Positions 19,801 through 27,875 of a stretch of DNA of 64,000 nt are shown one piece after another. Below the pieces are notes generated by a model that saw nothing but the letters and a program-made list of their open reading frames with translations, ran no database searches and had not been told where the DNA came from. Numbering within the stretch: position 1 is the first letter of the stretch; the number at the start of each line of letters is the position of its first letter. The position numbers were made by a program, and so were the translations under genes. The DNA lies in the NCBI GenBank assembly GCA_016200915.1, contig JACQDV010000086.1:1-64000 (forward strand). Reading direction: 5' to 3'. Source of the stretch: Sphingobacteriales bacterium. GTDB taxonomy: Bacteria; Bacteroidota; Bacteroidia; Chitinophagales; Chitinophagaceae.

Positions 19801-20360
19801 CCATCCGGTTGGATAGGAATATTATTATCCGTGATAGCTGCCGCCAGTTCCATACTATCACCAATCAACCCATTCAGTTGAAGATTGAGTGAAGAGTTTA
19901 ATACCGGATCCTGGTTGTTACCAAATGATATTCCCCTGCCAAAGCTTCCATTATAATTGATGTTGCCAAAATCAAAAGCTTTTTCATTAAAGTTGAGATA
20001 AGGATTAGTGTTGATTGGTTTGGTATAAGCATACTTTACAATCGAATCTAAATTAAACCGTTTTACTTCTTTGGTAAACCGAAAAGGAAATGCCCGGTAT
20101 TCAACTGATAAACTATCGGGATGCGTTTTATGAATCCATTGAATGGTAGCATTGGCGTAATCTACCATAAACAAACTATCTGCAAAACCTGCTATTTTAA
20201 AGGTACCGGGAACAATGCTGGATGTATCAATTTTTAGCGGATTGCTGATAAAAGCCAGTTTCTTTTTACGAAGATTAGATGACACTGCCTCCTGCTGTGC
20301 ATACGATATTGTTACACATAGGGATAAAACGAAAATGGTTAGTAATTTACGGGCAGTCAA
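16863..20360 (-). CDS. Large outer-membrane beta-barrel / surface protein
   Basis: A 1165-aa protein with a signal peptide (ends ISYAQQ, about residue 22). A beta-rich N-terminal domain contains [30 protein letters not shown] (about 155-185) and an immunoglobulin-like segment [45 protein letters not shown]. A very long run of alternating strands, consistent with a large barrel, follows to the end. The pattern recalls the repeated domains of the gliding/T9SS translocon protein SprA, but the length is about half of SprA and I cannot confirm homology. It stands alone, divergent from a small barrel gene. Confidence 0.6.
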   Translation of the reverse strand: [1165 protein letters not shown]

Positions 20361-20505
20361 TTGTTGGTAGCTTTTCTCCTATTTAATGCCAAAAATGAGG
20401 ATTTATTTTGTAGCAACCCTTGCTTTTAATAAATCTGGTGTTAATATCTGCGAAAGGCCAGTCATATTGTACTGAAAGAGATAATTTTGATCAGTAATTG
20501 GTATT

Positions 20506-21042
20506 ATGATGCTTCGTACACTAACATTCTTTCTGTTTTTGAGTTTTTCATTAATTAGTGCCGGCCAGCAGGTAAAAGCGCCGACGTCGAAAATGAAATT
20601 TGATATCGGCCCCGAAATATCTTATCCATTGAACAGTGATTTTCACACTACCCATTCCATTGGTTTTGGGGCAACCAGCAGGGCTGCTTATTATTTTACT
20701 GATGAAATTTCAACCGGCATCAGGGTGGGTTATGATTATTTTATTTCAAGAAAATATGCTGGCCCTTCGGTTGACACCTATTATAATCTTACCTGGACCT
20801 CTTTCCTGGCCAATTTTCAATATGATTTTCCTAAAAACGTTTATATTGGCGGCGATGCAGGGGTTGGTTTGCTTAGCATAAAAGGTTCATCTAATTCAAT
20901 GTTTAATACTTCCCTTTATATAGGAAAAGCTGTCACATTCGGAAAAAGCACTTTGGGGATTAGCTTACATTGGACGCAGGCCAGAGAGTCGAGCGATCGT
21001 AATGAAACAGTTGGAATAAGAGCAGCTTATCGTTTCAATTAA
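20506..21042 (+). CDS. Small outer-membrane beta-barrel protein
   Basis: A 178-aa protein with a signal peptide (ends SAGQQ, about residue 21). Eight or so amphipathic strands follow, and the C-terminus GIRAAYRFN is typical of outer-membrane barrels. A TAATTTTG box (20482-20489) resembling the Bacteroidetes -7 element lies just upstream, without a clear -33 partner. It is followed by a hairpin (21055-21077). No specific function can be assigned. Confidence 0.7.
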   Translation: MMLRTLTFFLFLSFSLISAGQQVKAPTSKMKFDIGPEISYPLNSDFHTTHSIGFGATSRAAYYFTDEISTGIRVGYDYFISRKYAGPSVDTYYNLTWTSFLANFQYDFPKNVYIGGDAGVGLLSIKGSSNSMFNTSLYIGKAVTFGKSTLGISLHWTQARESSDRNETVGIRAAYRFN

Positions 21043-21054
21043 ATAGCAAAAAGA

Positions 21055-21077
21055 AACCCTTCTGCAAGAGAAGGGTT
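21055..21077 (+). terminator. Hairpin after the small barrel gene
   Basis: Perfect 9-bp stem AACCCTTCT / AGAAGGGTT with a 5-nt loop. It lacks a T-tract downstream, so on the plus strand it is a weak terminator. An upstream A-rich stretch would give a U-tract for transcripts coming from the minus strand, so it may terminate sdhB instead. Confidence 0.6.
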
Positions 21078-21081
21078 GAAT

Positions 21082-21114
21082 ATAAATGTCAGACCGGGAC
21101 GGTCAGACATTTAT
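21082..21114. repeat. REP-like palindrome abutting the sdhB stop codon
   Basis: ATAAATGTC (21082-21090) / GACATTTAT (21106-21114) encloses AGACCGGGACGGTC, the core also found at 56163-56213. Its right arm overlaps the sdhB stop codon. Confidence 0.75.
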
Positions 21115-21869
21115 GATGTTAGTCCTGCCAGCAAATACTCCTGGTTCAACCGGGCAATATTGGTAATAGAAATTTCTTTAGGACAAACTGCTTCACAAGC
21201 ACCGGTATTAGTACAGGCGCCAAATCCTTCTTTATCCATTTGTGCAATCATATTGATAGCACGGGTTTTTCTTTCAGGAGCTCCTTGTGGTAATAAAGAA
21301 AGATGAGATACCTTGGCTGATAAGAACAACATGGCAGAAGAATTTTTACATGCAGCCACACAAGCACCACAACCAATACAGGCGGCATTAGCAAAAGCTA
21401 AATCAGCTTTATCTTTTTCAATAGGCAATGCATTACCATCAACAGCATTACCGGTGTTTACAGAAATATAACCACCAGCCTGTATAATTCTGTCAAATGC
21501 AGAACGGTCAACCATCAAATCTTTTAATACAGGAAATGCATTGGCTCTCCATGGTTCTACTACAACAGTATCACCATCGTTAAAAGCTCTCATGTGCAAT
21601 TGACAGGTGGTTGTACCCTGCCATGGCCCATGCGGACGACCATTGATAAACATTGAACACATACCACAGATTCCTTCCCGGCAATCGTGGTCAAAAGCGA
21701 TAGGATCTTTGCCTTCTTTTATCAGACGTTCATTTAATACGTCAAACATTTCCAGGAAAGACATTTCAGTTGAAATATCATTCGCATCATACATTTCAAA
21801 ACCACCGCTGGCATTGCCATTCTTCTGACGCCAAACTTTTAGTTTTACATTAATAATTTTGTGTTCCAT
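21111..21869 (-). CDS. sdhB: Succinate dehydrogenase/fumarate reductase iron-sulfur subunit
   Basis: Electron-transfer subunit linking the flavoprotein to the membrane cytochrome b of complex II. The plant-ferredoxin-like [2Fe-2S] cysteines are C63, C68, C71 (CREGICGMC) and C89. The C-terminal ferredoxin domain carries [11 protein letters not shown] (164-174) and [12 protein letters not shown] for the 4Fe-4S and 3Fe-4S centres. The length of 252 aa is typical of the Bacteroidetes/B. subtilis-like type. It is the last gene of the sdhC-A-B operon but is separated from sdhA by about 490 nt carrying a four-helix-bundle gene. Confidence 0.96.
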   Translation of the reverse strand: MEHKIINVKLKVWRQKNGNASGGFEMYDANDISTEMSFLEMFDVLNERLIKEGKDPIAFDHDCREGICGMCSMFINGRPHGPWQGTTTCQLHMRAFNDGDTVVVEPWRANAFPVLKDLMVDRSAFDRIIQAGGYISVNTGNAVDGNALPIEKDKADLAFANAACIGCGACVAACKNSSAMLFLSAKVSHLSLLPQGAPERKTRAINMIAQMDKEGFGACTNTGACEAVCPKEISITNIARLNQEYLLAGLTS

Positions 21870-21879
21870 ATAAATCTAT

Positions 21880-21907
21880 GGTTTGATTGTTCTATTGTTT
21901 GATTGTT
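21880..21907. repeat. Imperfect repeat flanking the S23 gene (right arm of cassette)
   Basis: Two near-copies of TTTGATTGTT occur here. The segment is an imperfect inverted match to 22328-22359 on the other side of the four-helix-bundle gene. It ends inside that gene's stop codon. Confidence 0.55.
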
Positions 21908-22283
21908 AATCTTTCAATTTAAGATTTGTAAATTTAATCAGTCTGTTCATCGCTTCAGGAAGTTTTTGTAATTCTCCAAATATATAATCATACTCTTCCT
22001 GCTTCAGCAAACTTCTTACTTTCGATTTCTCATTCCAGTCAAAACACTCTTTCACAGAACCAGTACTACAACGATAAAATTTTATTTTGTCTTTTTTAAA
22101 ATATCTGCCAAACCCTTCCGCTATATTAGCAGATATTGAATCTGCCGCAGTTACAAATTGTTCTCCAATAGTTCTTCTTGCAAATGAATCCCATTTTATT
22201 ACTACCTCCCAAACATAGTTACTCAAATGAAAAGAAATTTTATAAGCATCAATATCATTCAGCTTTAAATATTTCGCTTCCAT
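21906..22283 (-). CDS. Four-helix bundle protein (S23 / 23S rRNA intervening-sequence family)
   Basis: A 125-aa protein. NDIDAYKISFHLSNYVWEVV, the helix-forming ADSISANIAEGFGRYF motif and the KFYRCSTGSVKECFDW segment are diagnostic of the S23/TIGR02436-type four-helix bundle family. Homologues are encoded in 23S rRNA intervening sequences or scattered, often near mobile or diversity-generating DNA; a nucleic-acid-binding role is only presumed. I start at the ATG at 22283 (MEAKYLKLND) because the in-frame extension to 22352 is encoded by a repeat. It is embedded between sdhA and sdhB and flanked by imperfect inverted repeats, so it looks inserted. The other S23 context, rRNA, is absent. Confidence 0.88.
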   Translation of the reverse strand: MEAKYLKLNDIDAYKISFHLSNYVWEVVIKWDSFARRTIGEQFVTAADSISANIAEGFGRYFKKDKIKFYRCSTGSVKECFDWNEKSKVRSLLKQEEYDYIFGELQKLPEAMNRLIKFTNLKLKD

Positions 22284-22327
22284 ATAAAAAGGTTTTGATG
22301 ATAAAGAATAACATCCGCTCCAATCAA

Positions 22328-22359
22328 AACAATCAAACCATCCAACCATCAAACAATCC
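22328..22359. repeat. Imperfect repeat flanking the S23 gene (left arm of cassette)
   Basis: AACAATCAAACC, CATCCAACCATC and AAACAATCC run in 7-8-nt steps. Reverse-complemented, it resembles 21880-21907. It ends 4 nt before the sdhA stop. Confidence 0.55.
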
Positions 22360-22363
22360 GCCT

Positions 22364-24337
22364 TTACTTATAACTCCGCTGGCTCGGCTTCACCACCTCA
22401 TAATCCAACACCTCTTTATGCAACTCCCAGTTACTATCACCTTTCAGTTCCCAGGCCGATACATACATAAATCTATCATCATGACGTAATGCTTCTCCTT
22501 CTTCTGTTTGTGATTCTTCTCTAAAGTGACCACCACAACTTTCTTCTCTTTGCAATGCATCCAAACACATCAGTTCACCTAACTCAATAAAGTCAGCAAC
22601 ACGATTTGCTTTATCTAATTCAGGGTTCATTTCATTTATTTCACCTGGAATTTTTACATCGCTCCAGAACTCTTTTTTCAACTGCTGAATTTCGGTGATA
22701 GCCTGTTTCAATCCTTCAGCATTTCTTGCCATACCACATTTGTCCCACATAATTTTTCCGAGTCGCTTATGCAGACTTTCAACAGTTTGATTACCCTTAA
22801 TGCTCATCAGTTTTTCTATTCTGTCTCTTACCTCTTTTTCTGCTGCCTCAAATGCTGGATGTGAAGTTGGAATATTAGTGGTACGAATTTCATCAGCTAA
22901 ATAGTTACCGATGGAATAAGGAATAACAAAATATCCATCGGCCAATCCCTGCATTAATGCAGATGCACCGAGACGATTGGCACCATGATCACTAAAGTTG
23001 GCTTCACCCAATGCATACAAGCCCGGGATATTTGTCATCAACTCATAATCAACCCACAAACCACCCATCGTATAGTGAACAGCAGGATAAATCCTCATCG
23101 GCATTTCGTATGGATTTTCACCCGTGATTTTTTCATACATGTCAAACAGGTTACCATACTTTTCTTTCACCACCTCTTTACCCATCTTTATCATTTCTTC
23201 ATCAGATGCATGATCTAAACCCTGCTTACCAGCTTCAATATGTCCATAACGTTTTATCGCATCAGCAAAATCAAGGAACACTGCCTGCTTTGAAGTTCCT
23301 ACTCCATAACCTGCATCACATCTTTCTTTTGCTGCTCTTGAAGCCACATCTCTTGGAACAAGGTTTCCAAACGCAGGATATCTTCTCTCCAAATAATAAT
23401 CTCTTTCTTCTTCTGGTATCTCAATTGACTTTCTGTTATCTCCTTGTTTCTTTGGAACCCAAATACGTCCATCATTTCTTAATGATTCACTCATCAATGT
23501 AAGTTTACTCTGATGGTCACCACTCACAGGAATACAAGTTGGGTGAATCTGAGTGAAGCAAGGATTACCAAAGTAAGCACCTTTCTTATGTGCTTTCCAT
23601 GCAGCGGTAACATTACTGCCCATAGCATTTGTACTCAAATAAAATACGTTACCATAACCGCCACTGCATAACAACACAGCATGACCAAAATGTCTTTCTA
23701 ATTCACCGGTAACTAAATTGCGGCAAATAATTCCACGGGCCTTACCATCAATCACCACCACTTCCAGCATTTCATGACGGTTGTACATCTTAACATTACC
23801 CAATGCTACTTGTCTTTCCAATGCCTGGTAAGCACCTATCAGTAATTGCTGACCGGTTTGTCCTGCAGCATAGAACGTACGTTGTACCTGTGTACCACCA
23901 AAGGAGCGGTTGCTGAGCAATCCACCATATTCTCTTGCAAAAGGAACACCTTGCGCCACACACTGGTCAATGATGCTGGCACTCACTTCCGCCAAACGAT
24001 AAACGTTTCCTTCTCTTGCACGGTAGTCGCCACCTTTAATAGTATCATAAAACAAACGATAAGTAGAGTCACCATCGTTCTGATAATTCTTTGCTGCATT
24101 AATACCACCCTGCGCCGCAATAGAGTGTGCACGGCGTGGACTATCCTGGAAACAAAACGCTTTTACTTTATATCCCAACTCGCCCAATGAAGCGGCAGCA
24201 GATGCACCGGCCAATCCGGTTCCCACTACAATCACTTCTAATTTTCTTTTGTTAGCCGGGTTAACTAATTTACAGGTTGCCTTGTAATTTTTCCATTTGG
24301 AATCTAACGGACCGGCTGGAATTTTTGCGTTCAGCAT
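22364..24337 (-). CDS. sdhA: Succinate dehydrogenase/fumarate reductase flavoprotein subunit
   Basis: Catalytic FAD subunit of complex II (succinate to fumarate, or the reverse). The FAD-binding Rossmann motif [24 protein letters not shown] is near residue 36. The FAD-linkage region [24 protein letters not shown] carries the conserved His, and the active-site stretch HPTCIPVSG / [20 protein letters not shown] is present. The length of 657 aa matches the Bacteroidetes SdhA group, which is longer than the proteobacterial enzyme. It lies between sdhC upstream (about 300-nt gap with repeats) and the S23 gene downstream. Confidence 0.96.
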   Translation of the reverse strand: MLNAKIPAGPLDSKWKNYKATCKLVNPANKRKLEVIVVGTGLAGASAAASLGELGYKVKAFCFQDSPRRAHSIAAQGGINAAKNYQNDGDSTYRLFYDTIKGGDYRAREGNVYRLAEVSASIIDQCVAQGVPFAREYGGLLSNRSFGGTQVQRTFYAAGQTGQQLLIGAYQALERQVALGNVKMYNRHEMLEVVVIDGKARGIICRNLVTGELERHFGHAVLLCSGGYGNVFYLSTNAMGSNVTAAWKAHKKGAYFGNPCFTQIHPTCIPVSGDHQSKLTLMSESLRNDGRIWVPKKQGDNRKSIEIPEEERDYYLERRYPAFGNLVPRDVASRAAKERCDAGYGVGTSKQAVFLDFADAIKRYGHIEAGKQGLDHASDEEMIKMGKEVVKEKYGNLFDMYEKITGENPYEMPMRIYPAVHYTMGGLWVDYELMTNIPGLYALGEANFSDHGANRLGASALMQGLADGYFVIPYSIGNYLADEIRTTNIPTSHPAFEAAEKEVRDRIEKLMSIKGNQTVESLHKRLGKIMWDKCGMARNAEGLKQAITEIQQLKKEFWSDVKIPGEINEMNPELDKANRVADFIELGELMCLDALQREESCGGHFREESQTEEGEALRHDDRFMYVSAWELKGDSNWELHKEVLDYEVVKPSQRSYK

Positions 24338-24460
24338 AAATCAATTTGAAAATTTAAAGATGTAATAATTTGAAAATTCATTTCATTATCACATCTGATT
24401 TATAAACCAATTCGATTCTTTTCTTTTTTATGTACCCGGCAGCATCAATTCATATCACCA

Positions 24461-24572
24461 CCTGTTGCGTCGCACTCTTTTACGTTCTGTAATTCTATTC
24501 ATCACACCAATCATTCCCACGGAACGAAACAACCATCTATTATTTTCTACCCACCATATGTTCCTACGGAAC
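24461..24572. repeat. Dispersed REP-like element in the sdhC-sdhA gap
   Basis: Contains CCTGTTGCGTCGCACTCTTT (24461-24480), CTACCCACCA and the palindrome GTTCCTACGGAAC (24560-24572). All three modules recur at 42073-42337, so the two gaps share one repeat family. The gap 24338-24644 holds no gene. Confidence 0.65.
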
Positions 24573-24598
24573 TGTTACCTTCACCCATTGAAATATTT

Positions 24599-24645
24599 CA
24601 TTCAGCATTCAGCATTCAGCATTCAGCATTCAGCATTCAGCATTC
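24599..24645. repeat. Heptamer tandem repeat (CATTCAG)6
   Basis: Six exact copies of CATTCAG (24599-24640) plus a partial copy whose CTA is the sdhC stop codon read on the minus strand. Confidence 0.95.
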
Positions 24646-25361
24646 TACCCTACCCAACCCAACTTCATACTAATTGGCATCAATGCAAAAATCAACGGCA
24701 CAATAATAGAATAGCCAACACCTATTGCATTTATCAAAGAAATATAACGACTGTTGCTTAAACCCAATGTGCGGAATGCACTCTGAAATCCATGCAACAG
24801 ATGATACGCTAAAGAAATACAGGCAACCACATATACAATTACCACCCACCACTCGCTGAATGTTGCTTTCATTAAAGCAAACATATCATGACTAACACGG
24901 CCATTGCTTAAAATCACTTCATTTTCCAAACCCGCATGTGTAAAACGGGAAGGGATCCAGAAATGCCACCAATGCAACATTAAAAAGAGTAGTAAAATAG
25001 TTCCCAGCAAACCCATGCTGCGGCTATACCATTTACTGCCCTTGTCCCCAAGATTTACAGCATACCCGATTTTTCTTTTGCTTCTGTTAGAAGCTTCCAG
25101 CATGAAACCCTGGATAATGTGAACAAAAAAACCAAGAAACAGTACTACTTCCATCAAACGGATGACAACCGTTTTACCCATGAAATCGGCTGCACGATTA
25201 AACATGTCGCCATTATCGTTGGCATCAAAGAAAGAAAGGTCTTTAAAGATGCAGGCATTAACGCCCATGTGTATTAAAAGAAAAGAAATCAGGAACAGTC
25301 CGGTAACGCCCATCGTAATTTTCTTACCTACAGAAGAGGTGAAGATTTGTTTCCAGGTCAT
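24645..25361 (-). CDS. sdhC: Succinate dehydrogenase cytochrome b subunit
   Basis: Membrane anchor of complex II. The 238-aa protein has five hydrophobic helices (about 12-32, 63-87, 117-137, 163-185, 208-230) and haem-ligand candidate histidines in LLIHMGVNA, FFVHIIQGF, LHWWHFW and AYHLLHGFQSAF. This is the B. subtilis/Wolinella-like single cytochrome b type used by Bacteroidetes, with no SdhD. It is the first gene of the sdhCAB operon. The stop codon coincides with the end of a heptamer repeat array. Confidence 0.93.
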   Translation of the reverse strand: MTWKQIFTSSVGKKITMGVTGLFLISFLLIHMGVNACIFKDLSFFDANDNGDMFNRAADFMGKTVVIRLMEVVLFLGFFVHIIQGFMLEASNRSKRKIGYAVNLGDKGSKWYSRSMGLLGTILLLFLMLHWWHFWIPSRFTHAGLENEVILSNGRVSHDMFALMKATFSEWWVVIVYVVACISLAYHLLHGFQSAFRTLGLSNSRYISLINAIGVGYSIIVPLIFALMPISMKLGWVG

Positions 25362-25395
25362 ATAGCGAATTAGTTATGAGAGAAATAAATTGCCG

Positions 25396-25403
25396 CAAAT
25401 TTA
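25396..25403 (-). promoter_or_regulatory. Candidate -7 box of the sdh operon
   Basis: CAAATTTA on the plus strand reads TAAATTTG on the minus strand, matching TAnnTTTG, about 35 nt upstream of sdhC. A TTTG lies only 12 nt further up, not the usual 19-20, so the -33 element is unclear. Confidence 0.35.
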
Positions 25404-25480
25404 TGGCAGGAAGGGCAAATAACCATTAAAATATTAATCAGGAAGATTTACAGAGTTTCTATTTGAATTTACCTCTAAGA

Positions 25481-25816
25481 CTACTTATTACAATCACATT
25501 TAATCTGCCCTATTTTAAAATAACGAAGAGGTCTGTTTTTGTCAGGCATTGCCTCCCAATAAACTACGCATAGCGAATCTCCAATCTTTAAATCATCGTA
25601 TTCATTCATCAATCCGTAATAGGCAATATTATTAATATAGAATCTATACTTGAATGAACTCGCTGTCCTGCCTCCTGATGTTTCCCCATATATATAAGCA
25701 GTTATACACTTCCCGCTTCTCTTAATAAAGTGGTCAACAACAATCGAATTGAATATTGCGTAAAGGATTATTACTAAGATTAGTATTGAAATTATTTTAC
25801 TAACTGAAATTTTCAT
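25481..25816 (-). CDS. Small membrane-anchored hypothetical protein
   Basis: A 111-aa protein with one N-terminal membrane helix (about 7-27, IISILILVIILYAIFNSIVV). A short beta-rich domain with GKCITAYIYGETSGGRTASSFKYRFYINNIAYYG follows, and the end carries two cysteines (KCDCNK). The layout recalls small DUF3592-like membrane proteins, but I cannot assign it. It lies 45 nt downstream of the next hypothetical gene on the same strand, so the two may form a unit. Confidence 0.6.
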   Translation of the reverse strand: MKISVSKIISILILVIILYAIFNSIVVDHFIKRSGKCITAYIYGETSGGRTASSFKYRFYINNIAYYGLMNEYDDLKIGDSLCVVYWEAMPDKNRPLRYFKIGQIKCDCNK

Positions 25817-25861
25817 TCAAATTCCTTAATGAGATATTTTTACTTTTTAATAATAGATCAA

Positions 25862-26431
25862 CTATTTCAGTTCAATCCTTTTAATAATATAATTATCTAT
25901 CGCCTGGAATAAATGCTGTGGCTGCAATGTTCGCCAGGTAGGATAATCCAGCAACTCCACATAACGATTGTTTCTTGCCCTGATAAAATCATATTGGGTT
26001 TGTTCCGGCATATTTAATATTACCACCCAGCCACCCTGCTCATTGGTTTCTTCAAACCATTCCTCATAGTAACAATCATCACTGCTGTGGAAGTTGAGTA
26101 CATTCTCGGCGATCAGTATAAATTTAGAGATGCCATCATGTTCCATCTTATCAACCAAATCTCTCTTTAAAACCATTACATCATTCTCAATAGCATCATT
26201 CCACTCTCCTATTAATTCTATAATGGCATAGCCTGCTTCATAATCAGCCATCAATACTTTTAAATACAAAGTGCGGGAGCCAAAATCGTCCCACTGCGGA
26301 TGGATATAATAATTGTAAACGGTTTGTGTAAACTCAAACTCAGAATAGGTACGTCCGTAAAAGGGTGACTTTTCATCTTCTTCTGCGGTGTACAGGTGTC
26401 GCCAGTTATAATATGGTTCTATGTCGTGCAT
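25862..26431 (-). CDS. Conserved hypothetical cytosolic protein
   Basis: A 189-aa protein rich in Tyr, Trp and acidic residues (EPYYNWRHLYTAEEDEKSPFYGRTYSEFEFTQTVYNYYIHPQWDDFGS at the N-terminus). It has no signal peptide or membrane segment. A SpoIIAA-like alpha/beta feel (ISKFILIAENVLNFHSS) is weak. I do not recognise the family; the well-formed start and composition suggest a real gene. A REP-like hairpin and a terminator for the following minus-strand gene separate it from that neighbour. Confidence 0.65.
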   Translation of the reverse strand: MHDIEPYYNWRHLYTAEEDEKSPFYGRTYSEFEFTQTVYNYYIHPQWDDFGSRTLYLKVLMADYEAGYAIIELIGEWNDAIENDVMVLKRDLVDKMEHDGISKFILIAENVLNFHSSDDCYYEEWFEETNEQGGWVVILNMPEQTQYDFIRARNNRYVELLDYPTWRTLQPQHLFQAIDNYIIKRIELK

Positions 26432-26442
26432 GATATAGTAAA

Positions 26443-26503
26443 GGTCGGCACAGAAGGTCAGACCGGTTGCTCCTTTTTATTGGTCTGACCTTCGGTACCG
26501 ACC
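26443..26503. repeat. REP-like long hairpin
   Basis: The arm 26443-26464 (GGTCGGCACAGAAGG then TCAGACC) pairs with 26482-26503 with 20 of 22 matches. It shares the GGTCAGACC module with the repeats at 21082 and 56163. Confidence 0.75.
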
Positions 26504-26538
26504 AATAAAAAAGGGGTCGCAGCAATTTACGACCCCTT
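26504..26538 (-). terminator. Intrinsic terminator of the T9SS-domain gene
   Basis: Stem AAGGGGTCG (26511-26519) / CGACCCCTT (26530-26538). On the minus strand it is followed by a T-run (26504-26510 reversed). Confidence 0.88.
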
Positions 26539-26560
26539 GTAAAATCTTTCAAAATAAAAT

Positions 26561-27796
26561 TTATTCCACAAACAATTTTTTAACTAATACTGTTTTCTTA
26601 TCACTGTTCATCACCCGCAGCATATAAAAGCCCTGCGAAATATGCTGATCAACTGCCAATGATTCCACCTGGCTGTTCATTGCTATGTTTACCTGTTTGG
26701 TAGTTAATACACGACCGGTAATATCAACCAACTGGATAGCATAACTACCTTTCGGTTGCTGATCAAAACTGATCTTTACAAAACCTTCTGAAACAGGATT
26801 AGGATACGCAGCTATCTTTTCGTTATATACTTCACGGATATCGTTGAACTGTGGTGTGCCTTTGTTGGCTCTTGTGTCAAACAGGAAATTACTACTTGCT
26901 AAATCAGACACATTCAGTTTAACACCACCATTATCTATTTTGGCAACAGACCAATCTGCAGGATTAACTTTATAAAAAGCATCAGCAGTATTAGCACTGC
27001 CCAGTACCAGCATACCATCGTCATCTACTGCAGCACCATTTACGGTATGCTCAGCAGGTATTCCACTGATCTGCGTAATAAAACCCGCCACTCTTGTTTC
27101 AATATTTACTTTAAACAAATTGTGGTTAGAAGATATTACATAAAGATTGCCTTTGGTATCAGCTACCATATCTCCACCCCAGCCGCCACAGGCATTATTG
27201 ATAACATTATTATTTTTTTCACTCACCACAGAACCTAAATCAGTAATGGTAACATTTCTTCCGGTTGAAAAACGGATGAGATGCATCGCATCGTTGGTTA
27301 ATGCGTATCCGTATCCATCTGCGCCCATGCACATACGGGTAATTTGATTACCTACATCTCTCACATTACCGTTTACCAGTTTGGTATCGGCAACAGAATA
27401 AAATTTTATGGTATTGCTTTTATCATTCAGATCAACCCAGCGCAGCTCATTTATCTGCATAGGTGTAAAGAAAAGTTTGTTATGAGCTTCATCATACGCA
27501 ACGGCTGCTACCATGGTAGCTGTTGGTTCTGGTTTTATTGTTTTTGTTGCATAGCCTTCAACAATAATTGGAGCTAAAGGTTTTTTAGTTTCTGCATTTA
27601 CCAAACTAAAGCCACTGCTCTGTTTATTAAATACTAAAGCAGAAGATTTGGCAGTTCGCAAATCAACTTCCGATATATTTTCCCATAGCATGGAACCATT
27701 CGTTCCTGTTATGGCAAAAGCTTTTGATCTTTTTTGGGCTGATACATACTGGAGGCTGAATAAAGCCATGATGATGAGTAAAGTTCTGGTACGCAT
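26561..27796 (-). CDS. Secreted protein with type IX secretion C-terminal sorting domain
   Basis: A 411-aa protein. A signal peptide (MRTRTLLIIMALFSLQYVSAQ) is followed by a beta-propeller-like body with repeated 'KLFFTPMQINELRWVDLNDK', 'LYVISSNHNLFKVNIETR' style blades. A type A T9SS C-terminal domain ends the protein (IAAYPNPVSEGFVKISF...YAIQLVDITGRVL...GFYMLRVMNSDKKTVLVKKLFVE). The CTD directs export through the type IX system and anchoring or release at the cell surface. The start is the ATG at 27796; an upstream in-frame TTG is less likely. A TATTTTTG box on the minus strand (27854-27847) is a candidate -7 element. Confidence 0.85.
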   Translation of the reverse strand: MRTRTLLIIMALFSLQYVSAQKRSKAFAITGTNGSMLWENISEVDLRTAKSSALVFNKQSSGFSLVNAETKKPLAPIIVEGYATKTIKPEPTATMVAAVAYDEAHNKLFFTPMQINELRWVDLNDKSNTIKFYSVADTKLVNGNVRDVGNQITRMCMGADGYGYALTNDAMHLIRFSTGRNVTITDLGSVVSEKNNNVINNACGGWGGDMVADTKGNLYVISSNHNLFKVNIETRVAGFITQISGIPAEHTVNGAAVDDDGMLVLGSANTADAFYKVNPADWSVAKIDNGGVKLNVSDLASSNFLFDTRANKGTPQFNDIREVYNEKIAAYPNPVSEGFVKISFDQQPKGSYAIQLVDITGRVLTTKQVNIAMNSQVESLAVDQHISQGFYMLRVMNSDKKTVLVKKLFVE

Positions 27797-27875
27797 ACGC
27801 AACAATTTTGGTGTGAAACATTAAGTTACGATTTTTTTTAATGCACCAAAAATAGAATTGATGACCGGAAAAGAA

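Noticed and set aside
24465-24761. A 98-codon plus-strand frame in the sdhC-sdhA gap
   Set aside because: It reads through the repeat array into the 3' end of sdhC antisense; its translation is repeat-derived.
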